Source of the DNA: Actinomadura viridilutea
GTDB lineage: Bacteria; Actinomycetota; Actinomycetes; Streptosporangiales; Streptosporangiaceae
Direction of reading: 5' to 3'
Assembly: GCA_003001795.1 (NCBI GenBank)
Contig: PVNI01000028.1
Span: 1 to 51,702 of the forward strand
DNA: 51,702 bases
This document shows positions 1-6,656 of this stretch, piece by piece. How positions within the stretch are numbered: position 1 is the first letter of the stretch; every line of letters begins with the position of its first letter. Below the pieces are notes generated by a model, which was given only the letters and a program-made list of their open reading frames with translations, had not been told where the DNA came from and did no database searches. The translations under genes were made by a program, and so were the position numbers.

Positions 1-233
1 ACATCCTGGGCGTGCCGGTGTCGCGTCCCGTCGTGGCCGAGACCACCGCGCTGGGCGCCGCCTATGCCGCGGGACTGGCCGCCGGGTTCTGGCGCGGCAC
101 CGACGAGCTCCGCCAGAACTGGAACGAGGACAAGCGCTGGCTGCCCGAGTGGGACGACGAGCGCCGCGCCCGCGGTTACGCCGGCTGGAAGAAGGCCGTG
201 GCCCGCACGCTCGACTGGGTCGAGATCGACTGA
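1..233 (+). CDS. glpK: Glycerol kinase, C-terminal fragment
   Basis: Only the last 76 or so codons are inside the window; the reading frame enters at base 3 and the gene begins upstream. The tail has the glycerol kinase pattern: a GVPVSRP segment, then ETTALGAAYAAGLA, the C-terminal ATP-domain helix of FGGY kinases, and a W-rich end. The enzyme phosphorylates glycerol to sn-glycerol-3-phosphate in the cytoplasm. It stops 43 bases before glpD, which consumes its product, so the two form an operon. A glycerol facilitator gene would be expected further upstream but lies outside the window. Confidence 0.93.
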   Translation, partial: ILGVPVSRPVVAETTALGAAYAAGLAAGFWRGTDELRQNWNEDKRWLPEWDDERRARGYAGWKKAVARTLDWVEID

Positions 234-276
234 CGGGCCCGGGCACCGTGACCGACCTTCGATCGGGGAGAGACAC

Positions 277-1962
277 GTGACATCCATAGCCCTGGAACCG
301 GGGTACCGCGACGCGGTTCTGGACGGCCTCGGTGAGACCGAGTTCGACATCCTGGTGATCGGCGGAGGCATCGTCGGCGTCGGCACCGCGCTGGACGCCG
401 TCTCGCGGGGTCTGTCGGTCGCGCTGGTCGAGGCCCGCGACTGGGCCGCCGGCACGTCCAGCCGGTCCAGCAAGCTCATCCACGGCGGCCTGCGCTACCT
501 GGAGCAGCGCGATTTCGGGCTGGTGCGCGAGGCGCTGCGCGAACGCGGCCTGCTGCTCAGCCGCCTCGCGCCGCACCTGGTGCGTCCGGTGCGGTTCCTG
601 TACCCGCTGCGCAACCGCATCTGGGAGCGCGCCTACGTCGGCGCGGGGGTGACCCTGTACGACACGATGGGCGGGGCGCGCATCCTGCCCTGGCACAGGC
701 AGCTGTCCCGGCGGGCCGCCCTGCGCGAGGCCCCGGCGCTGCGGCACGACGCGCTGGTCGGGGCCATCCAGTACTACGACGCCCAAGTGGACGACGCCCG
801 TTTCACCATGATGGTCGCCCGCACCGCCGCCCTGTACGGGGCGCGCGTGGCGACCCGCGCCAAGGTGACCGGGTTCCTCCGCGAGGGCGCGCGCGTCACC
901 GGCGCCACCGTCGTCGACCTGGAGAGCGGACGGGAGATCGCCGTCCGGGCCCGACGGATCGTCAACACCACCGGGGTGTGGACGGACGGCACGCATAAGA
1001 TGACCGGCGCGCGCGCCGCGTTCACCGTGCAGGCGTCCAAGGGCGTGCACATCGTCGTGCCCCGCGACCGCATCCCCATGGACACGGGGCTGATCACCCG
1101 CACCGAGAAGAGCGTGCTGTTCGTCATCCCCTGGGGACGGCACTGGATCGTCGGCACGACCGACACGCCCTGGGAGGAGGGGCCGGACGAGCCCGTCGCC
1201 GACCGCGCCGACGTCGACTACCTCCTGGAGCAGGCCAACGCCTGGCTGCGCGTCCCGCTGACGCACGACGACATCGAAGGCGTCTACGCGGGGCTGCGGC
1301 CGCTGCTGTCGGGCGACACCGACGACACCACCCGGCTGTCGCGCGAGCACACCGTGGCCGAGCCGGTGCCCGGGCTGGTGGTGGTCGCGGGCGGCAAGTT
1401 CACCACGTACCGGGTGATGGCCGAGGACGCGGTGGACGCGGCCGTTCGCGGCCTGGAGGACAACGTGCCCGCCTCCGTCACCGCCCGCCTGCCGATCATG
1501 GGCGCGGAGGGCTTCGAGGTGCTCTGGAACGACCGCCGCAGGCTCGCCGCCGAGTCCGGGCTGCACGTGGCGCGCGTCGAGCACCTGCTGCGGCGGTACG
1601 GGACCTGCGTGCGCGAGGTCGTGGAGCTGATCGCGGACGACCCGTCGCTGGGCGAGCCGATCCCGGGCGCGGCCGACTACCTCAAGGCCGAGGCGGTCTA
1701 CGCGGTGTCGCACGAAGGCGCGCTGCACTTGGAGGACGTGCTGTCGCGCCGTACCCGCATCTCGATCGAGGAGTGGGACGGCGGCGAGGCGGCGGCGCGT
1801 CCCGTCGCCGAGCTGATCGCGCCGTTGCTCGGGTGGAGCGACGACGACGTGGCGGAGGAGGTGGAGCGCTACGTGCGGCAGATCCGGGCGGAACGCGGCA
1901 GCGCGGCGCTCTCCGAGTCGGGAAGCCGCCCGTCCCGCCGGTCGTCGGTGTCGGCCGCCTGA
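277..1962 (+). CDS. glpD: Aerobic glycerol-3-phosphate dehydrogenase (FAD)
   Basis: This membrane-associated flavoprotein oxidises sn-glycerol-3-phosphate to dihydroxyacetone phosphate and passes electrons to quinone. The product is 561 residues, normal for GlpD. The N-terminal dinucleotide fold ILVIGGGIVGVG lies near residue 25, followed by the SSRSSKLIHGGLRYLE FAD/substrate segment typical of the family. The C-terminal DAO_C helical domain is complete. The frame stays open far upstream, but I chose the GTG at 277 because a GGGGAG ribosome binding site sits just before it and homology starts there. It is the second gene of the glpK-glpD operon and is followed by two hairpins. Confidence 0.95.
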   Translation: MTSIALEPGYRDAVLDGLGETEFDILVIGGGIVGVGTALDAVSRGLSVALVEARDWAAGTSSRSSKLIHGGLRYLEQRDFGLVREALRERGLLLSRLAPHLVRPVRFLYPLRNRIWERAYVGAGVTLYDTMGGARILPWHRQLSRRAALREAPALRHDALVGAIQYYDAQVDDARFTMMVARTAALYGARVATRAKVTGFLREGARVTGATVVDLESGREIAVRARRIVNTTGVWTDGTHKMTGARAAFTVQASKGVHIVVPRDRIPMDTGLITRTEKSVLFVIPWGRHWIVGTTDTPWEEGPDEPVADRADVDYLLEQANAWLRVPLTHDDIEGVYAGLRPLLSGDTDDTTRLSREHTVAEPVPGLVVVAGGKFTTYRVMAEDAVDAAVRGLEDNVPASVTARLPIMGAEGFEVLWNDRRRLAAESGLHVARVEHLLRRYGTCVREVVELIADDPSLGEPIPGAADYLKAEAVYAVSHEGALHLEDVLSRRTRISIEEWDGGEAAARPVAELIAPLLGWSDDDVAEEVERYVRQIRAERGSAALSESGSRPSRRSSVSAA

Positions 1963-1980
1963 CCGGTGCCCGAGGACGCG

Positions 1981-2005
1981 TCCCCGATCGGCGCCGCATC
2001 GGGGA
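1981..2005 (+). terminator. Hairpin after glpD
   Basis: TCCCCGAT and ATCGGGGA form a perfect 8-bp stem with a 9-base GC-rich loop, 18 bases after the glpD stop. There is no U-tract, as is common in actinobacteria. It probably ends glpKD transcription together with the next hairpin. Confidence 0.5.
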
Positions 2006-2011
2006 CGCCGC

Positions 2012-2045
2012 GAGTCGTCGGCCCGGCGCTCCGGGCCGACGACTC
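2012..2045. terminator. Bidirectional hairpin terminator
   Basis: GAGTCGTCGGCCCGG (2012-2026) and its exact complement (2031-2045) form a 15-bp perfect stem with a 4-base loop. The right arm overlaps the stop codon of the convergent nitroreductase gene, so one structure can end transcription from both sides. Confidence 0.8.
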
Positions 2046-2682
2046 AGGCGCTGAACGGCTCGCCGTAGCGCTCGTCGAACACGATCTCCTCGACCGGGCG
2101 GCGCGACAGCTTCTTGGGGAAGCCGCGTTCCGGGTAGCCGACGGCGATGTGCGCGGCGGTGATGACGCCGTCCGGGATGCCCAGCAGCTCCTTCACCTGG
2201 GGCTCGCTGTGGCACAGCAGCGTGGTCATGGCGCTGGCCACGCCCTGGGCGCGCAGCGCGAGGCAGAAGTTCTGCGCGGTCGGGTAGATCGAGCCTCCGC
2301 CCACGACGCTGAGCCGGCCGAGGTCGGTGTCGGTGGGGTGCAGCCCGTCCAGCTCGGCGCACAGCACGACGATGGCCGGGACCTCGTGCAGGTGCTCGGC
2401 GAAGTGGTCGGCGTCGGCGACGGTCTTGGGCAGCGCCCCCACCGCGATGTCCCCGGCCCCGATGCCGTCCAGGTACGCCTTCCACGGGCCGAGGTACCAC
2501 TCCTGGAGCCGCCGCTTGCGGTCCTTGTCGCGGACGACGACCCAGCGCACCGGCTGGCGGTTGCCGCCCTGCGGCGCGAACCGGGCCGCCTCGAACGCGG
2601 TCAGCAGCACCTCGTCCGGCACGGGGTCGGGCCGGAAGTACCGGCAGGTCCCCGTGGTCTTCATGGCCTCGATGACGTCCAT
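2044..2682 (-). CDS. Nitroreductase-family FMN oxidoreductase
   Basis: A 212-residue protein of the nitroreductase family, which uses FMN and NAD(P)H to reduce nitro compounds, quinones or flavins. The N-terminus carries the family's FMN-phosphate segment (residues 10-15, CRYFRP, in place of the usual RS.R.F), then FAPQGGNRQP around residues 36-45. The mid region GGGSIYPTAQNFCLALRAQG contains the conserved second FMN-contact helix, and the end is the VGYP motif. The physiological substrate cannot be read from the sequence. It is transcribed towards glpD, and its stop codon lies in the shared terminator stem. The neighbouring methyltransferase is co-directional with a 58-base gap. Confidence 0.88.
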   Translation of the reverse strand: MDVIEAMKTTGTCRYFRPDPVPDEVLLTAFEAARFAPQGGNRQPVRWVVVRDKDRKRRLQEWYLGPWKAYLDGIGAGDIAVGALPKTVADADHFAEHLHEVPAIVVLCAELDGLHPTDTDLGRLSVVGGGSIYPTAQNFCLALRAQGVASAMTTLLCHSEPQVKELLGIPDGVITAAHIAVGYPERGFPKKLSRRPVEEIVFDERYGEPFSA

Positions 2683-2740
2683 GTCATCCTCCGGTGGCGC
2701 GTGGCAAGGGCGGGGTCGTGTTCGGGAGGCGGCGCGAACG

Positions 2741-3541
2741 TCAGGGCTTGCGGCCCACCGCGCCGTACATCCACACCAGGTCGAGGTCGGCGGTCACCGG
2801 GCCGTCGGGCCGCCACAGCGACGTCTGGACGATGCCGGGCTCCAAGATCTCGAAGTCGCCGAACATGGCCTCGATCTCGGCCTTGCGGCGGGGCACGGCC
2901 GGGGCCTTGGCCTGGGTGTAGGTCTGGGCCACCCCGTGGACGTGGTCCGGCCGCAGGTCCTGGGTGGGATGCGAGATGACCAGGTGGCTGCCGGGGGCCA
3001 TGGCGGCGCGAAGCGGACCCACGATCTCCTCGGGGTCCTTGTCGGGCACGAACTGCAGCACCGACACCAGCATCGTCGCCATCGGCTGGTCGAAGTCGAT
3101 GAGGGCGCGCACGTCGGGATGCGCCAGGATCGCCTCGGGGTCCCGCACGTCCGCCTGCACCACCCGCGTCTCGCCCTCGCTGTGCGACGCCAGGAGCGCG
3201 CGGGCGTGCACGAGCACGATCGGGTCGTTGTCGACGTACACCACGCGCGTCTCGGGCGCGATCTCCTGCGCCACTTGGTGGACGTTGCGCTGGGTGGGCA
3301 GCCCGGCGCCGAGGTCGAGGAACTGGCGGATGCCGGCGTTCACCAGGAACCGGACGGCGCGTTGGAGGAAGGCGCGGTTCTCTCGGGCGAGCAGGCGCAG
3401 TTCCGGGGCGATCGCCAGGGATTTCTCGGCGGCCTCCCGGTCGGCGGCGTAGTTGTCCTTTCCGCCGAGGTAGTAGTCGTACATCCGCGCCGGATGGGCG
3501 ATATGGGTTTCCAGTTCGGCCGGTGTCGGCTGATCACCCAT
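2741..3541 (-). CDS. SAM-dependent methyltransferase, DUF574/PF04672 type
   Basis: A 266-residue actinobacterial methyltransferase of the S-adenosyl methyltransferase family PF04672. Diagnostic are the N-terminal PARMYDYYLGGKDNYAADRE segment, the SAM-binding FLDLGAGLPTQRNVH motif near residue 93, and YVDNDPIVLVHARALL (motif II, acidic residue for the SAM ribose). Family members are very numerous in Streptomyces-like genomes and substrates are mostly unknown. Nothing nearby suggests a target. The upstream region contains three tandem 16-bp repeats. Confidence 0.88.
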   Translation of the reverse strand: MGDQPTPAELETHIAHPARMYDYYLGGKDNYAADREAAEKSLAIAPELRLLARENRAFLQRAVRFLVNAGIRQFLDLGAGLPTQRNVHQVAQEIAPETRVVYVDNDPIVLVHARALLASHSEGETRVVQADVRDPEAILAHPDVRALIDFDQPMATMLVSVLQFVPDKDPEEIVGPLRAAMAPGSHLVISHPTQDLRPDHVHGVAQTYTQAKAPAVPRRKAEIEAMFGDFEILEPGIVQTSLWRPDGPVTADLDLVWMYGAVGRKP

Positions 3542-3647
3542 CCCATGCCCTTCTCTGCGCCGCGTCGTCGCGGTTGTCTGCGGACGAGAAGATCATATGA
3601 CCGATTCCGGCCGTGAGGCGGGGAAACGTTGCCTTGCGCAGATGACG

Positions 3648-3695
3648 CTTCGTCCGACGCCCGCTTCGTCCGGCGCCCGATTCGTCCGGCGCCGA
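3648..3695. repeat. Three tandem 16-bp repeats
   Basis: Three head-to-tail copies of a 16-bp unit (CTTCGTCCGACGCCCG, then CTTCGTCCGGCGCCCG, then ATTCGTCCGGCGCCGA) lie 107-154 bases upstream of the methyltransferase start and downstream of the M64 peptidase stop. The copies differ at one to three positions. They may be protein-binding repeats or slippage products. Confidence 0.7.
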
Positions 3696-3768
3696 CGAGG
3701 CGGCCTCGCGCCGCGCGCCTCGCCCAGGCCCGGGCCGCGGGGCGGGGACGCGCGGTGCGAAGGCGCGG

Positions 3769-5550
3769 TCAGCGCAGCGTCACGGTGAAGCGTTTCGCGG
3801 TTCCGTAATTGCCGGCCGCGTCGATCGACCGGTACTCGATGGTGTGCCTGCCGCGCGGCAGCTTCCCATAGACCAGGTGGTCGATGACGGTGCCGTCAGG
3901 AGTGAACAGGAACGGCGCATTCGAGTCGGTCGGCCAGCCGTAATAGTGGTACCAGCCGTCTCCGTCGACGCGGAATTCGCTCACGACGTATCCGTTCTGA
4001 TCGTCCTTAGGGGTGAGTCGAAGCGTGAATCGTTCGTCGAACGTGTAGTGCTCGCCTTTTTGTTCGGCGGGTCGGGAGACCTCGTAGGAGGTGACGGGCG
4101 GCGTGGCGTCGACGGTCCACGTGCGCGTCGTGTTCCCGGCGGTGGCGGTGACCCGGTGGGTGCCGGGACGCAGACGGAACCGCTTGAGGTCCAGGTCGCG
4201 GTCGGCCTGGACGGGGCGGCCGTCGATCGTCCAGTGGACGCGCACCGGACGCGTCGCCGGGTGCGTGGTCTCGGCGTAGATGACGCTGCGCGCGCCGACC
4301 GGAACGTTCGTCGGGGTGGTGTCGGTGAGGCCGTCGGGCGTGGCGTCGGGCGGCGTGGTGAGCGCGGTGTCGACCGTCCAGGTGCGGGTGCGCGTCAGCG
4401 AGTCCCGCACCTGCGGGTCGCGGATGAAGGGCGTGGGGTCGGAGACCGTCACCGTCACCGCGTGCCTGCCGGGACGCAGGCGCAGGCGGCGCAGGTCGAG
4501 GTCGTGGCCGCCGCGCTGGACCGTCCGGCCGTCCACCGTCCACGTCACCGACAGCGCGTGGCCGACGGGGTGCATCGTCTCCACCCACAGGACGCGGTCG
4601 GCGCCCACGGGGCGGTCGGCGGGCGCGGCGTCCTGCAGCAGGCTGACCTTCTGCGAGATGGCCTGCGTCATCCGCTCGCGGCCCACCTGGTCGAAGTAGT
4701 AGCCGAGCGACTTCATGATCGAATGCCGGCTGGGGCGCCATACGCCCGTGCTGTGGTACAGCCCGCCCTCGTACCGGCCGATCCTGCCGCCCGCCTCGCT
4801 GCGCTCGCCGAGCCAGCGCCACCACTTGGCGCGCCGCTCGCGCATCTGCCGCTCGGTGAGCAGCGTGTGGTGCACGGAGTCGGGCTCCCCGCCGGTGTAG
4901 CGGCCGCCCGGCTCGCCCCGCTGGTAGTAGTCGTACTCGTCCTGCAGCCCGCCCAGCGAGTGCCCGAGCTCGTGCGGGCTGATCAGGGCCGACATGGCGT
5001 TGCCGCCGGACGCGGTGGCGTACGCGCCGCCCGCCCCGCCGTAGGTGCGGCTGTTGCCCAGCGCCAGGATCTGCCGGTTGGACGGCGTCGTCCCCGCGAC
5101 CATGTCCGCGTAGCGGGCGGCCGCCGCCTGGTCGAGGGTGAGCAGCCGCTGCGGACCCTGCGCCTGGCACCCGCCCCAGAACGCCATCTTCAGCGGCGTG
5201 TTCCTGCGCGGGGACGTCAGGTCCGGGTCGCAGCTCACCCCGGACTCGCCGGAGGCGATCTCCACTCGGTAGACGTTGACGTAGCTGCGGTAAGACTTGA
5301 ACGGCTCGATGCTCCACAGCACGTTGAGGTGCTTGTCGACGTCGGCGCGGAACGTCGGCATGTCGGCCTCGGTGTAGCCGTCGCCGAGGACGACCAGGTT
5401 GAACCGTTCGTCGGGATCACCGGTGACCTGCACGGGGACGACGGTCGCGTCCCCCGGTGCGACGTCCGCCGCCGCGCCCCGCACGGGCAGGGCGGCGGAC
5501 GTCAGGACGATCGATGACAGGACGAGCGCACGGAGGGGTGTGTTTCGCAC
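3769..5550 (-). CDS. Secreted M64-family (IgA peptidase-like) metallopeptidase
   Basis: A 593-residue secreted zinc peptidase. It starts with a Sec signal peptide (residues 1-30, ending near RGAAADV). The N-terminal part has the LVVLGDGYTEADM segment typical of M64, and the zinc site HELGHSLGGLQDEY lies near residues 192-205 with a downstream SIMKSLG Met-turn-like motif. About residues 290-450 hold two tandem Ig-like repeats of roughly 80 residues, each with VGA(D/R)xVxxxETxHP and LRPGxHxVT. A third beta-rich domain with the D.AGN pattern of bacterial Ig domains closes the protein. It likely cleaves extracellular proteins; the substrate is unknown. Confidence 0.88.
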   Translation of the reverse strand: MRNTPLRALVLSSIVLTSAALPVRGAAADVAPGDATVVPVQVTGDPDERFNLVVLGDGYTEADMPTFRADVDKHLNVLWSIEPFKSYRSYVNVYRVEIASGESGVSCDPDLTSPRRNTPLKMAFWGGCQAQGPQRLLTLDQAAAARYADMVAGTTPSNRQILALGNSRTYGGAGGAYATASGGNAMSALISPHELGHSLGGLQDEYDYYQRGEPGGRYTGGEPDSVHHTLLTERQMRERRAKWWRWLGERSEAGGRIGRYEGGLYHSTGVWRPSRHSIMKSLGYYFDQVGRERMTQAISQKVSLLQDAAPADRPVGADRVLWVETMHPVGHALSVTWTVDGRTVQRGGHDLDLRRLRLRPGRHAVTVTVSDPTPFIRDPQVRDSLTRTRTWTVDTALTTPPDATPDGLTDTTPTNVPVGARSVIYAETTHPATRPVRVHWTIDGRPVQADRDLDLKRFRLRPGTHRVTATAGNTTRTWTVDATPPVTSYEVSRPAEQKGEHYTFDERFTLRLTPKDDQNGYVVSEFRVDGDGWYHYYGWPTDSNAPFLFTPDGTVIDHLVYGKLPRGRHTIEYRSIDAAGNYGTAKRFTVTLR

Positions 5551-5614
5551 GCGACGACACTGTCATCCGATCACTCGCGTCGGCAGGCCCATCTTTTCGG
5601 CGGACGGGCCCGCG

Positions 5615-6277
5615 TCAGGAGCCCGCGACGGCGGACGCGTCGGGGTGTTCCACGTCGCGGCTGCTGAGCAGGAACCGCACCAGCGAGGTCAGCACCTGCT
5701 TGGCCGACTCGCGGCTGCGCGCGTCGCACAGGACCACCGGGATGTGCGGCGACAGGTCCAGCGCGTCGCGGATCTCCTCGACGGTGTAGTCGTAGCCGTC
5801 GTCGAACCGGTTGACGCCGATGATGAACGGCAGTCCGCGGTGCTCGAAGTAGTCGACCGCCGGGAAGCTGTCGGCCAGCCTCCGGGTGTCGGCCAGCACG
5901 ACCGCCCCGAGCGCCCCGTGGGACAGCTCGTCCCACATGAACCAGAACCGGTCCTGCCCGGGCGTGCCGAACAGGTAGAGGATCAGGCCGTCGCGGATGG
6001 TGATGCGGCCGAAGTCCATGGCGACCGTGGTGGTCGTCTTGCGGTCCACCCCGCTGGTGTCGTCGACGCCGACGCTGCGTTCGGTGAGCAGCTCCTCGGT
6101 CTGCAACGGCCGGATCTCGCTGACGGCGCCGACGAACGTGGTCTTGCCGACCCCGAACCCTCCGGCGATGAGGATCTTGACCGCGAGCGGCATGTCGGCG
6201 GCGGCGTCTGCTCTGGGGGAGGACCCCCAGGCCCCCCGGGCGTCGCCCGTAGAACTGTTAGAGCGCCTCGAGTCCAT
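5615..6277 (-). CDS. Conservon GTPase (CvnD-like)
   Basis: A small GTP-binding protein of the conservon type (ATP/GTP-binding protein, PF03029-like). The P-loop GGFGVGKTTF is at residues 39-48, the TTTTVAMDFG switch region near 85, the GTPGQDRF switch II near 108, and the base-contact motif GVNRFDD near 155. The start overlaps the DUF742 gene by 20 bases, which is usual for cvnC-cvnD; a second ATG at 6193 is possible. In Streptomyces, CvnD forms a membrane-associated complex with the sensor kinase and small partner proteins, analogous to G-protein-coupled signalling. It is the last gene of the kinase-DUF742-GTPase operon. Confidence 0.92.
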   Translation of the reverse strand: MDSRRSNSSTGDARGAWGSSPRADAAADMPLAVKILIAGGFGVGKTTFVGAVSEIRPLQTEELLTERSVGVDDTSGVDRKTTTTVAMDFGRITIRDGLILYLFGTPGQDRFWFMWDELSHGALGAVVLADTRRLADSFPAVDYFEHRGLPFIIGVNRFDDGYDYTVEEIRDALDLSPHIPVVLCDARSRESAKQVLTSLVRFLLSSRDVEHPDASAVAGS

Positions 6278-6650
6278 GGAGTACTTCCCTGAGCAGTTCC
6301 TCTGTGACGGTCTGGTGCTCCTGCTGGGGGCGCCGGACCACGATGAAGCGATGGCTGAGCAGGTCGCCGAGCAGCACCCGCACGACCACCAGCGGCAGCC
6401 CGAGCTGGGCGGAGATCTCGGCGACGGAGCGGGGCCGCACGCACAGCTCCAGGATGGACATGTGCTCCGGGCCCAGCCCCGGCGTGGCGTAAGCGGGCGT
6501 GGAGACGGTCGCGATGATCGCGATCATCTCGAAGTCCTCGCCCTGGGTGGCGGGCCGCGCTCGCCCGCGCGTCAGCGCATAGGCCCGCACCAGCGGGCCC
6601 GCCTCCTCGTCGAGCCACTCCGTACGTTCGTGATCGTCCCGGCCGATCAT
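6258..6650 (-). CDS. DUF742 protein (CvnC-like)
   Basis: A 130-residue DUF742 (PF05331) protein. It shows the family pattern: an N-terminal VRAYALTRGRARP segment, a central region around PEHMSILELCVRPRSVAEIS and LGLPLVVVRVLLGDL, and VLHGLEAL at the end. The central part resembles a winged helix. In conservons this protein is the third partner and binds between kinase and GTPase. It starts 6 bases after the kinase stop, in the position where a Roadblock/LC7 gene (cvnB) normally comes first. That gene is absent here. Confidence 0.92.
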   Translation of the reverse strand: MIGRDDHERTEWLDEEAGPLVRAYALTRGRARPATQGEDFEMIAIIATVSTPAYATPGLGPEHMSILELCVRPRSVAEISAQLGLPLVVVRVLLGDLLSHRFIVVRRPQQEHQTVTEELLREVLHGLEAL

Positions 6651-6656
6651 CGTCCG

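Noticed and set aside
64..276. N-terminal extension of glpD back to base 64
   Set aside because: It would overlap the glpK end and is low complexity; a GTG with a ribosome binding site at 277 matches where GlpD homology begins.
3844..5517. 557-codon plus-strand frame opposite the M64 peptidase gene
   Set aside because: Antisense shadow; the minus strand carries a signal peptide, a zinc motif and Ig-like repeats.
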